A DNA stretch of 64,000 bases from the NCBI RefSeq assembly GCF_032337135.1, contig NZ_JAVXZZ010000001.1, forward strand, positions 372,001 through 436,000, in the 5' to 3' direction. Position numbers and translations under genes: made by a program. The notes beneath the pieces were generated by a model, which saw only the letters and a program-made list of their open reading frames with translations, was not told the DNA's origin and did not search any database. The DNA is from Allorhodoferax sp032337135 (lineage in GTDB: Bacteria > Pseudomonadota > Gammaproteobacteria > Burkholderiales > Burkholderiaceae_C). Below, piece after piece: positions 56,480-64,000 of the stretch. Positions within the stretch are counted from its first letter, which is position 1; each line of letters opens with the position of its first letter.

Positions 56480-57208
56480 ATGGACACCGCATGGATCGCC
56501 CTGGGCGGATTCATCCTGCTGGGCTTCACCCTCGAAGCGATCACTGGTTTCGGGGGCACGGTCATAGCACTGGCACTCGGAGCGCTGCTGCTACCGATTG
56601 CCACACTGGTCCCGGTGCTCGTACCCTTGTCACTGGCCATGGGCATCGTGCTCGCCTGGCGCCACCGCGGTCACCTGGACCAACGCCTGCTCTGGGCCTT
56701 GATCCTGCCAGCGATGACGGCAGGCACCGCACTGGGCTATGTCCTGCGTCCGACCTTGGACCCCGCAGCCATGAAAACCGTGTTCGGTCTGCTCGTCAGC
56801 TGGACCGCCGCACGCACGCTGTGGCAACGCCTACGGAGTCGACCCCCCTCGCACCGACCGGCGTGGCGGTCGCGTGCGATCACGTTCGTGGCAGGCATCA
56901 CCCATGGTCTCTACGCCAGTGGCGGACCCTTGCTCGTCTATGCCCTGTCAGGCATGCGCCTGGACAAGGCGCGTTTTCGCGTCACGCTCATCGCTGTCTG
57001 GCTGGTGCTCGATGGCGCCCTCAGTGCCGCGTTCTGGCTCGATGGGCGTTTGCAGACAGCCTGGCCTTCGGTATTGCACTACCTTCCCATCGTCGCCCTC
57101 GGTACCTGGCTCGGTGAAAGCTTGCACGCCCGTGTCAGCGAACGCCACTTTGAGACCCTGACCGCCCTACTGCTCCTGGTCACGGGCATGCTGCTGACGT
57201 TTCGGTAA
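56480..57208 (+). CDS. TauE/SafE-family anion permease
   Basis: A 242-residue polytopic protein with about eight hydrophobic helices and the family's two internal repeats, starting GGFILLGFTLEAITGFGGTVIALALGALLLP and later FVAGITHGLYASGGPLLVYALSG. Members export sulfite, sulfoacetate or other organosulfur anions. It is the third gene of the DedA-S1P lyase run. The ATG at 56480 was chosen; a TTG two codons before it exists. The transported substrate is unknown. Confidence 0.85.
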   Translation: MDTAWIALGGFILLGFTLEAITGFGGTVIALALGALLLPIATLVPVLVPLSLAMGIVLAWRHRGHLDQRLLWALILPAMTAGTALGYVLRPTLDPAAMKTVFGLLVSWTAARTLWQRLRSRPPSHRPAWRSRAITFVAGITHGLYASGGPLLVYALSGMRLDKARFRVTLIAVWLVLDGALSAAFWLDGRLQTAWPSVLHYLPIVALGTWLGESLHARVSERHFETLTALLLLVTGMLLTFR

Positions 57209-57377
57209 GCCCTCTTTCCGAGGGTTTTCACCAAAAATCTGCCGCCCCTAGGGTAAGCCCCATAACCGCCTACGCCGCAAGCACGCAGACTCCGCGCCGG
57301 TCAGTATTGTTCGTTTGCCGTCATATTGGTTCGTTTTCTACCGTAAACCACTTTGCTTTCACGAAAGGTGACAAGAC
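57209..57377 (+). promoter_or_regulatory. Intergenic region before the SGNH hydrolase gene, with a direct repeat
   Basis: The 169-base gap contains TATTGTTCGTTT (57305-57316) and TATTGGTTCGTTT (57324-57336), so GTTCGTTT recurs with a 20-base step, i.e. about two helical turns. AAGGTG about 10 bases before the ATG is the ribosome site. A short stem CCCTC...GAGGG near 57210-57226 could end the TauE transcript. Confidence 0.4.
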
Positions 57378-58454
57378 ATGATGACTCGATTCCAAGCGGC
57401 CCTGCTGGCCGTAGCGACGCTGGTGTTGGCCAACGGGGCCTCGGCAAGCACCCTCAACCAGAACGTGTCCTGGACCATTGACCGGGCCGGAACCACCACA
57501 AAATACCGCGTGGTCGCCTATGGTGATTCCATCTACGCCGGCTACAACGGTTCCACCACCAATGCGGCCAAGTACTCCGCGCCGACAGTCGACGCCGAAT
57601 ATCTTTCAGCGCTATGGAACGCCGACATCGAGAGTGTGCGCCGTACCAAGTCCGGCGCCGTGGCCTCGGACATCTACAACAACAAGATCGTCGCCGAGCG
57701 CTCCTACATGCAGGCCACCAGCACGCGCGCCGTGACCTTCGAAATGTGCGGCAACGACGGCCTGCAGGCCCGCACCGCGTTCAAGAAGCAGACCGGCACC
57801 TGCGACTACAGCGGCATGGATGCCGGCGTGAACAGCTGCAAGACCTATGTGGCCATGGCCATGGACTACATCAACGCCAACGCCTACTCCGGGGTCAAGG
57901 TCAAAGTGATCTCGAACCTGCACTACCCTGGCTACGACGCTGACAACGTACAGAGCACCTGCAAGGATGCCACCACAGGCACCACCGTGAACCTGCGCGA
58001 CAAGTTCCTGCCCAAGCTCGCCACCATGAACTACTGGATGTGCGAATACGCCCGCCAGAAGGGCTTCAAGTGCGCCGACAACTTCGCCCAGTACATGGGC
58101 GCGGACTACGACGCCAATGGTGACGGTCAAGTGGACTCGGAAGCGTTGCGCTATGTGGCCGGCGAAAGCGAAGCCAGCTACCTGGCCCGCATCACCGGCA
58201 CGCTGAAGTCGACCATCCGCGACTCCAACGCCCACTTTGTCTCGGCCAGCACCAGCTACGACTACATCCAATCCGACGACACCCACCCCACCTATACCGG
58301 GGGCACCGTATCCGCCGGCCTGCTGGGCGGCACCACGGGCTCCGGTGCGCCGCGCTACACCTCGTTCACCAGCGGCAAGAGCCCGATCTGGAACCAGTAT
58401 GGTCATGAGCGAATGGGCTGGTCGGTGTCCACCTTCAACCCGACGGCACCCTGA
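57378..58454 (+). CDS. Secreted SGNH/GDSL-type hydrolase with a calcium-loop motif
   Basis: A 358-residue exported protein. The signal peptide (MMTRFQAALLAVATLVLANGASA) is followed by block I YGDSIYAGY (nucleophile Ser51), block III-like MCGNDGLQ (oxyanion Asn) and block V DDTHPTY (Asp300/His303). These fit lipases, esterases or acyl transferases of the SGNH superfamily. Residues 243-255 read DYDANGDGQVDSE, an EF-hand-like calcium loop. Several cysteines suggest disulfides in the periplasm. The two following genes are within 5 bases of each other on the same strand and probably form one functional unit. Confidence 0.82.
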   Translation: MMTRFQAALLAVATLVLANGASASTLNQNVSWTIDRAGTTTKYRVVAYGDSIYAGYNGSTTNAAKYSAPTVDAEYLSALWNADIESVRRTKSGAVASDIYNNKIVAERSYMQATSTRAVTFEMCGNDGLQARTAFKKQTGTCDYSGMDAGVNSCKTYVAMAMDYINANAYSGVKVKVISNLHYPGYDADNVQSTCKDATTGTTVNLRDKFLPKLATMNYWMCEYARQKGFKCADNFAQYMGADYDANGDGQVDSEALRYVAGESEASYLARITGTLKSTIRDSNAHFVSASTSYDYIQSDDTHPTYTGGTVSAGLLGGTTGSGAPRYTSFTSGKSPIWNQYGHERMGWSVSTFNPTAP

Positions 58455-59141
58455 TTGGCATTGAAAAACCACAAGTCTCCTCCGCCGGCCGCCGGGCCGA
58501 CGGGGACCACGCACTGGGGCCCCAATCGGGCCCTTCTTGTTGTCGCCGTCGCACTCGCGCTGGCCGGGCTGGCGTACCTGCTTTACCCTGCAGACGGTGC
58601 CATGGACACTGCTGCAGTGCCGGTGACGGCTGCCGTTGCCCTGGCAAGCCCGCCCCAAACCGCAGCCGCCGAGACCTCGGTGTGGCAATTGCAGGCCCAG
58701 GTTCCTACCGCGAAGTCGGCCACCGTCGGGCAGACGGGAACCGACGCCCCTCCCGGCATCGACCCCACGAAAGATCTCTCCCACTACGTGCCGCGCGGTG
58801 CCAAGCCCACCATGCCGCAGGTGATTGAACGACTGCATGAGGCCGGGGTGTACACCGGGCTAGGCGCCTTCAACCCGCCCGGTACACGACCGCCCAAGGT
58901 GGGCCTGGCGGTCCCTGAGGACTACCCCCTTCCCACCGGCTATGTGCGGCATTACCAGTCCACTGACGATGGCCAGCGTGTCGAGCCCATCCTCATGTTT
59001 GCGCCCGACTTTCAGCTCTACGATGCCCAGAAGCGCCCCATCGACATGCCCAAGAACCGCGTAGTGACCGCTGAACTCGCGCCGCCCGGCTTCCCGATCC
59101 GGCTGATCGCCATACCGGCACCGTTGGCCAACCCGCAGTGA
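58455..59141 (+). CDS. Membrane-anchored protein of unknown function (probable TTG start)
   Basis: Not recognised. The open frame starts directly after the hydrolase stop codon with TTG (58455 or 58461); there is no ATG near and no obvious ribosome site. The 228-residue product has one transmembrane helix (residues about 27-43, LLVVAVALALAGLAYLLYP), an Ala/Pro-rich linker, and a periplasmic domain with DLSHYVPRGAKPTMPQVIERLHEAGVYTGLGAF and PPKVGLAVPEDYPLPTGYVRHYQSTDDGQRVEPILMFAPDFQLYDA. Position between a secreted hydrolase and an Lnt-like enzyme suggests a partner or anchor for one of them. Confidence 0.6.
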   Translation: MALKNHKSPPPAAGPTGTTHWGPNRALLVVAVALALAGLAYLLYPADGAMDTAAVPVTAAVALASPPQTAAAETSVWQLQAQVPTAKSATVGQTGTDAPPGIDPTKDLSHYVPRGAKPTMPQVIERLHEAGVYTGLGAFNPPGTRPPKVGLAVPEDYPLPTGYVRHYQSTDDGQRVEPILMFAPDFQLYDAQKRPIDMPKNRVVTAELAPPGFPIRLIAIPAPLANPQ

Positions 59142-59145
59142 GCCC

Positions 59146-61614
59146 ATGGTGATGGACAGGCTTCGTCGATACGCTGGTCTCCACCTGGTAGGCGGCCCGA
59201 TTCTTTCAGCGGTCTTGTGCGGCTTGTGCGCCTTGGGCGGTGGGGGCTGGATGCTCAGCTTCGTGATGCTGGTGCCGTGGCTGCGCAGCCTGGACCGTCT
59301 GGCCACGGTGCGTGCGACCCTGCTCAGCGCCTGGCTCATGAGCATCGCGTTCACGGCGGCTGCCTTCTGGTGGTTCGGCATGGCCATTGGCGACTACACC
59401 GGGGTCGGCGCGAGCACCGGCATTGTCGTGCTGCTGGTCGCAGCGCCCCTGTTCCAACCCCAGATCCTGCTGTTCGCACTGGTGCAGAGGCTAGCGCTGG
59501 CACGGTGGGGGAGCCGTGTTGCAGCGCTGGCCGCAGTCGCGGCGTGGGTCGGTACCGAATGGCTCTGGCCCAAGATGCTGGGCGACACGCTCGGGCATGG
59601 CCTGTATCCATCGGTCGTCCAGCGCCAGTTCGCCGACCTCGGTGGCAGCGCCGCGCTGACGGTGTGCCTGCTGCTGTCGAACATGGCACTGGCAGCCGCC
59701 TGGGCCCGGCGGCACACGCCACACCGAGCTTGGCTGCGCCCGCTGCTGGCGGCGCTGGGTGTGCCCGTTCTGCTGGGGAGCTACGGAGGCTTCACCCTGC
59801 TGATGCACCCCCTTCCCGCCAGCGAATCCCTGCGGGTAGGCCTGGTGCAGGCCAACATCGTGGACTACGAGCAACAACGCCAGCGCCTGGGTGCCGAGCA
59901 GGTCGTGCGTGACGTACTCGACACCCATTTCGCCATGAGCTATGACGCGGTGGAGCGCCAAGGTGCCGATGTGGTCCTGTGGTCGGAAACGGTGTATCCC
60001 ACCACCTTCGGCAACCCCAAGAGCGAGGCCGGTGCGGAGTTCGATGCCGCGATCCGCAGCATCGTCGATGCCGCTAACGTGCCCTTCGTTATCGGTACCT
60101 ATGACCGCGACACTCACGGCGAGTACAACGCCGCCGCGTTCGTCCAGCCTGGCAGTGGTCTGCTGGGGTTCTACCGCAAGACCCGTCTGTTCCCTCTGAC
60201 AGAGTACGTACCCGCCTGGCTCGACAGCGCCTGGTTGCGCGAATGGTTGCCCTGGACTGGTAACTGGCGGGCTGGCAACGGTGCGCGGGTGTTCCCGTTG
60301 CGCCTGCGTGACGGACGTGAGGTACCGGTGATGACCGCCATCTGCCTGGACGACGTCGATACCCAGCTGGCGCTCGACGGCGCCCAACTGGGTGCGCGGG
60401 CGCTACTGATCCTGTCCAACGACTCCTGGTTCACGCGCTACCCGCAAGGCGCTGCTCTGCACCAGGCCGTTGCCGCCTTTCGCAGCATCGAGACGCGCCT
60501 GCCCCAGTACCGCGTAACCACCAACGGCTACAGCGCCGTGATCGACCCCACGGGAACGGTGGTAGTGGCTTCCGCCATGGGAGCCCAGGCGCTGGAGGTC
60601 GGAGAACTACCCCTGCCTGCGCGTTCAGGCACGTTGATGACCCGCTGGGGCGACTGGGTAGGGCCAGCCGCCAGCGTGTTCCTGGCCTGGCTGAGCCTAT
60701 TGACGGCGGCGGGCTGGTGGCGCACGCTGCGAGGGTCCACTGCGGCGCTTGATGTGACCATTAGACCCCTTCCCTCCCACGTGTTCGTACTTTCCGCACC
60801 GGCCCGAGCTGTAGCGGCTGGGCTTCGCGCCATCGCACGCCTGAGTCTGCTTGGCCTGGGCGCTGCCATGCTGCTCGACGACAACCTGCGCGGCAATACC
60901 CTGGCCCAGATGCGTCTGTTCGCACTGTGGTTTGTACTGCCCGAACTGCTCTGCTGGGCCGTGCTGTGGTCCTACCGGGCACGCCTGCACCTGACCGGCG
61001 AAGGACTGGTGCTGGAGCGTGGTCCACAGCGCATGGAGCTTCCCCTGCGTACGGTGAGCCGGCAGCAGCTGTGGGATCTGCCGTTGCCAACAGGAGGGTT
61101 GACACTGCTGCGAGACACTGCAGGAAGCTCGGCACTGCATCTGGCCACGCGCCAGCCCTTGGCGCTAGCGCATGCCCTGGCCTTGCGGGGGGTGGCACCA
61201 GTCGCGCCCGAGCCCGCCGCACGCACACTGCACCACTACGCCCTCACCCTGTATTCAGCGGCACGCGGGCGCCTGGATTCCCCTGTGGTCAAGTACCTGC
61301 TGTATCCGCTGCTTCTGGCCATCCCGGCGTTCCATCTGCACCAGAACATTGCCTACGGCGGCGGCCTGGGCGAGCTCTACACCTTTGGCGCCCGTGCCTA
61401 CCTGGTGACCTTGGGGCTGTGGTGGGGGGCCTGGGCCATGGGCGTGTTCCTCACTGCTGCAGCGTTGCGGGCTGCCATCGAGGTCGGATCACTGCTCTCC
61501 GTGGCGATCCGCCCCGAGGCCGCGCCTGGGGCCCGCTTGCATCTGGAGCGGGTCGGGCGAGCCCTGCTCTACCTGGCACTACCCGGCTGGCTGGCGCTGC
61601 ACGCCAGCTTCTAG
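59146..61614 (+). CDS. Lnt-like membrane nitrilase with extra C-terminal membrane domain
   Basis: An 822-residue membrane protein. Residues 1-520 resemble apolipoprotein N-acyltransferase: six N-terminal helices, then a carbon-nitrogen hydrolase domain with Glu281 in VLWSETVYP, Lys345 in FYRKTRLFPLTEYVP and Cys400 in MTAICLDDVDTQL, plus ILSNDSWF. The residues after the Cys are Leu-Asp, where E. coli Lnt has Tyr-Glu. Residues about 540-822 form a second membrane domain with further helices around a small beta-rich stretch (LHLTGEGLVLERGPQRMELPL). The normal Lnt is about 510 residues, so this is a fusion-like, probably specialised paralogue. It ends in a 4-base overlap with the convergent FAD enzyme. 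Confidence 0.82.
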   Translation: MVMDRLRRYAGLHLVGGPILSAVLCGLCALGGGGWMLSFVMLVPWLRSLDRLATVRATLLSAWLMSIAFTAAAFWWFGMAIGDYTGVGASTGIVVLLVAAPLFQPQILLFALVQRLALARWGSRVAALAAVAAWVGTEWLWPKMLGDTLGHGLYPSVVQRQFADLGGSAALTVCLLLSNMALAAAWARRHTPHRAWLRPLLAALGVPVLLGSYGGFTLLMHPLPASESLRVGLVQANIVDYEQQRQRLGAEQVVRDVLDTHFAMSYDAVERQGADVVLWSETVYPTTFGNPKSEAGAEFDAAIRSIVDAANVPFVIGTYDRDTHGEYNAAAFVQPGSGLLGFYRKTRLFPLTEYVPAWLDSAWLREWLPWTGNWRAGNGARVFPLRLRDGREVPVMTAICLDDVDTQLALDGAQLGARALLILSNDSWFTRYPQGAALHQAVAAFRSIETRLPQYRVTTNGYSAVIDPTGTVVVASAMGAQALEVGELPLPARSGTLMTRWGDWVGPAASVFLAWLSLLTAAGWWRTLRGSTAALDVTIRPLPSHVFVLSAPARAVAAGLRAIARLSLLGLGAAMLLDDNLRGNTLAQMRLFALWFVLPELLCWAVLWSYRARLHLTGEGLVLERGPQRMELPLRTVSRQQLWDLPLPTGGLTLLRDTAGSSALHLATRQPLALAHALALRGVAPVAPEPAARTLHHYALTLYSAARGRLDSPVVKYLLYPLLLAIPAFHLHQNIAYGGGLGELYTFGARAYLVTLGLWWGAWAMGVFLTAAALRAAIEVGSLLSVAIRPEAAPGARLHLERVGRALLYLALPGWLALHASF

Positions 61615-62906
61615 ACGAAATCGCGCACCCGGTAGTAGCCCATCCCGACGGCCTGCATGAGGCCGCCGAGGCGCTCGCCGCCAGGGAACGGAGGATTCAC
61701 GATGCCGGCAAACCAGTCCAGGCGCTCGGTGTTGCCCTGCATGGCTTCGGTCACCAGGGTGGCGGCCACGCGCGTGGGCACCAGGCCGTGGCCGCAGAAG
61801 CCCTGGGCCCAGAACACGCGCTTGTTGCGGTGGCCCCAATCCGGCATGCGGCGCATGGTGATGTCGATGTGCCCGCCCCAGGCATAGTCCATCCTCACGT
61901 TCTTGAGTTGCGGAAAGGCGCGCAGGATGTTGGTCTTCATGGCCTGCGGCAGGTTGGTCGGTGTACCGCCAAGGTAGGTGCACTTGCCCCCAAACAGCAG
62001 GCGGTGGTCGGCCGTGGTGCGGAAGTACTCCAGGATGAACTGGTTGTCGTACACCGCGTGGTTCTGCGGAATCAACGAGCGGCATACCGACTCGCCCAGT
62101 ACCTCGGTGGTACCGATGAAAGTGCCCACCGGCAGCATGCGTGCCGCCAGTCGTGGCTCCACCCGGTCGACATAGGCATTCGCCGCCAAGACCAGTTGGT
62201 CACACTGCACCTGCACACCGCCGGCCACGCGCACGGTGATGGCCTGCGGCCCCTCCACATAGCTCTCCACCTTGCTCTGCTCGAAAATCTGCACGCCGGC
62301 GCGTTCCGCCGCACGCGCCAGGCCAAGCACGTATTTGAGCGGATGAATGTGTGCGCCCTCCGGATCAATGATGCCGGCCTGGTAGCGCTCCGAGTTCAGG
62401 TACTGGGGCAGGCTGGTATTGTCCACAAAGCGCAGCTTGTCGTAGCCCCATTCCTGCTGGCATTCGCTGATCCAATCGGTCAGGTCGGCCACACGGCGCT
62501 GCAGCACCGCCACCTCGAGATGTCCTTCGACCAAATCGCAGTCGATCTGCTCCTCGCGCATCAGGGTGCGCATGCGCTGCACCGCGCGGCGGGATTCGTC
62601 GAACATCTCCTTGGCTCGTGCATAGCCCATCACGCCCTTGAGACGCTGCATGCCGCAGGGAAAGCCGATGATCATCTGCCCCCCGTTGCGCCCCGACGCT
62701 CCCCAGCCGACGCGGCTAGCCTCCAGCACTGCCACCTTCTTGCCGGCCCGCGCGAGGTCAAGCGCACAGTACAGACCGAAGAAACCGGCGCCGACGATAC
62801 ACACGTCCACGCGCAAGGACTCCGCCAGGGAAGGCCGAGGCAGCAGGCGGTCGCCCGCCGTGGCGGCGTAATAGGTATCGGTGTGTTGGGTATCGCTGCG
62901 GAACAT
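61611..62906 (-). CDS. FAD-dependent amine oxidoreductase (DAO family; gamma-glutamylputrescine oxidase-like)
   Basis: A 431-residue flavoprotein with the FAD-binding motif VDVCIVGAGFFGLYCALDLARAGKKVAVLEA near residue 28, GGQMIIGF, and the C-terminal MDYAWGGHIDITMRRMPDWG and FCGHGLVPTRVAATLVTEAM blocks of the PuuB/DadA-type family. Its upstream neighbour on the same strand is a glutamine-synthetase-like gene (31-base gap), which favours a role in gamma-glutamylated polyamine breakdown. Confidence 0.88.
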   Translation of the reverse strand: MFRSDTQHTDTYYAATAGDRLLPRPSLAESLRVDVCIVGAGFFGLYCALDLARAGKKVAVLEASRVGWGASGRNGGQMIIGFPCGMQRLKGVMGYARAKEMFDESRRAVQRMRTLMREEQIDCDLVEGHLEVAVLQRRVADLTDWISECQQEWGYDKLRFVDNTSLPQYLNSERYQAGIIDPEGAHIHPLKYVLGLARAAERAGVQIFEQSKVESYVEGPQAITVRVAGGVQVQCDQLVLAANAYVDRVEPRLAARMLPVGTFIGTTEVLGESVCRSLIPQNHAVYDNQFILEYFRTTADHRLLFGGKCTYLGGTPTNLPQAMKTNILRAFPQLKNVRMDYAWGGHIDITMRRMPDWGHRNKRVFWAQGFCGHGLVPTRVAATLVTEAMQGNTERLDWFAGIVNPPFPGGERLGGLMQAVGMGYYRVRDFV

Positions 62907-62937
62907 GAAGGGCTACTTTCTACGGGGGTGGGAAAAA

Positions 62938-64000
62938 TCAGGCCAGTTCAATCAGGTGGGTCAGGTCCCACTGCTGGCGCGGGTCGGCGAGAGCGGCACG
63001 CTCGTCATGCTCATGCCGCTTGATGGCCACATAGGTGTCCACCAGTGCATCGCCCAGCAGGGCGCGCATCACCGGGCTCGCTGCCATAGCTTCCAACGCC
63101 ACCAACAGATCGGTGGGCAAAGCATGGGCTTGCGGGTCGGTAGCCTGGGGCGGCTGCGCCGCTTGCAGCCCCACCAGCCCCAGGCCCAGGGTTGCAGCGA
63201 CGGTGAGATAGGGATTGGCGTCGCCTCCGGGCAAGCGGTTCTCCACCCGGCGCGCCAGGGCGCTGGACGACGGAATGCGAAACGCCAATGCGCGATCTTC
63301 CGCGCCCCAACTGGCATGCGAGGGCGAGGCATTGCTCAGTGCGATGCGATCGAACGCCATGTCATAGGGAGCAAACACGGCCATGGCCGCCGGCGTGTGG
63401 GCCTGCAAACCCGCAATGAAATGACCCAGGGCGTCGCTACTCTCGCCATCGGGGTGTGAAAACAGGTGCGGCCAGTCGCCATCCGATGCGTCGCGCCGCT
63501 GCACGCTGAAATGCCAGTGCATGCCGGTACCGGGCTGGTCGAAAAAAGGCTTGGCGGCAAAGCTGGCCAGAAAGCCATGGCGGGCCGCAATTTCGCGGGC
63601 CAGCCGCTTGAAGCGAAACACGGCGTCGGCCTGTTGCAGTGCTGGCCCGGGCAGGAAGTTCACTTCGTATTGGGAGAAGGCCGATTCATGCGCATGGCCG
63701 GACAGCGGAATGCCCATGCAGGCACAGGCGGCGTACAGTTCATCGAAATAGGCATCGAAATGGCTGGCACGCTCCAGCGACAGGGCTTCACAGGCCGACT
63801 CACGGGCCGGGGCCCCGGGGTAAGCACGGGCTGCGCCCAAGCTCACTTGCCCGGCAGATTCCTCGCGACTGAGCAGGAACAGCTCCAACTCTGGCGCCAC
63901 CAGTGCCTCCAGCCCCTGCGCGGCCAGGTCGGCCACCACGCGGCGCAACGCGGCGCGCGGCGACAGTTCGCTGGCATCGATTTCTCGGCCCAGGTGCGGC
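62938..64000 (-). CDS. Glutamine-synthetase-like enzyme (PuuA/gamma-glutamylpolyamine synthetase type), N-terminus beyond window
   Basis: Partial gene open to the right edge: the frame reads through a TTG at 63948 into PHLGREIDASELSPRAALRRVV without a start. The visible part has the catalytic GS segments PELELFLL, SQYEVNF, KPFFDQPGTGMHWHFSVQ, and NPYLTVAATLGLGL, including the metal-ligand Glu and His residues. The long insertions and HIELA ending fit the PuuA/GlnA3-type subfamily rather than classical GlnA. It precedes the FAD amine oxidase gene. Confidence 0.85.
   Translation of the reverse strand, partial: PHLGREIDASELSPRAALRRVVADLAAQGLEALVAPELELFLLSREESAGQVSLGAARAYPGAPARESACEALSLERASHFDAYFDELYAACACMGIPLSGHAHESAFSQYEVNFLPGPALQQADAVFRFKRLAREIAARHGFLASFAAKPFFDQPGTGMHWHFSVQRRDASDGDWPHLFSHPDGESSDALGHFIAGLQAHTPAAMAVFAPYDMAFDRIALSNASPSHASWGAEDRALAFRIPSSSALARRVENRLPGGDANPYLTVAATLGLGLVGLQAAQPPQATDPQAHALPTDLLVALEAMAASPVMRALLGDALVDTYVAIKRHEHDERAALADPRQQWDLTHLIELA

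Noticed and set aside
55117..56646. Minus-strand open frame of 509 codons opposite the S1P lyase
   Set aside because: Antisense shadow of a confidently assigned PLP enzyme.
60927..63023. Plus-strand open frame of 698 codons spanning the end of the Lnt-like gene and the FAD enzyme
   Set aside because: Overlaps two well-supported genes in other frames and has no family features.

Overview
The window looks like a chromosomal segment of a betaproteobacterium of the order Burkholderiales, most likely family Comamonadaceae (Rhodoferax/Acidovorax-like). The reasons are high GC coding sequence, the core gene order ponA / pilMNOPQ-aroK-aroB-dgt, the neighbourhood gltBD-mlaFEDAC, cyaY next to a small LptM-type lipoprotein, and traces of a short dispersed repeat of the kind I recall from Comamonadaceae genomes. 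This placement is inference from gene content; no rRNA or tRNA gene is visible. No gene-free stretch exceeds 300 bases.

Layout. 1-3.3 kb: phospholipid-transport genes mlaF-E-D-A-C (minus; mlaC runs off the left edge). 3.4-9.6 kb: gltB-gltD glutamate synthase. 9.7-13.2 kb: a degenerate REP-associated transposase, a glycine-zipper lipoprotein, a methyltransferase and dgt. 13.2-20.1 kb: aroB, aroK and the type IV pilus operon pilMNOPQ, divergent from ponA (20.3-22.7 kb). 22.7-28.2 kb: cyaY, lptM, msrPQ, cytochrome c4, engB and two tandem lipid A-type acyltransferases. 28.2-33.2 kb: metK with a folded-looking leader and a four-hairpin trailer, then a cell-envelope glycosylation trio (GT9, GtrA, GT39). 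33.4-42.1 kb: an orphan GspE/PilB ATPase, a sialidase-like/membrane protein pair, a pirin and a giant DUF748 protein.

42.1-47.5 kb is a respiratory-regulation block: a Dnr/Fnr-type regulator with two FNR-type boxes, NarL, NarX, and a five-heme cytochrome c in one run with narXL. One FNR-type 14-mer in front of the regulator is repeated exactly in front of the orphan GspE ATPase 9 kb away, suggesting a shared low-oxygen/NO regulon. 47.5-53.1 kb: an enoyl-CoA hydratase, then a minus-strand run of CheX-like, CheY, a 2OG-Fe(II) oxygenase and a TPR-GT41 O-GlcNAc-type transferase, and a cytochrome b561.

53.2-57.2 kb is a probable lipid-catabolic unit: an AraC-type regulator divergent from DedA, sphingosine-1-phosphate lyase and a TauE/SafE permease, with helically phased heptamers between. 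57.4-61.6 kb holds a secreted SGNH/GDSL hydrolase, a membrane-anchored protein of unknown function and an 822-residue Lnt-like membrane nitrilase with an extra C-terminal membrane domain; together these look like an uncharacterised acyl-transfer or lipid-processing system. The right edge carries a FAD amine oxidase and a partial glutamine-synthetase-like gene (gamma-glutamyl polyamine pathway type).

The most interesting items are the Lnt-like/SGNH triad, the S1P-lyase operon, the five-heme cytochrome with NarXL, the shared FNR boxes, and a palindromic dispersed repeat that has entered coding sequences in frame.
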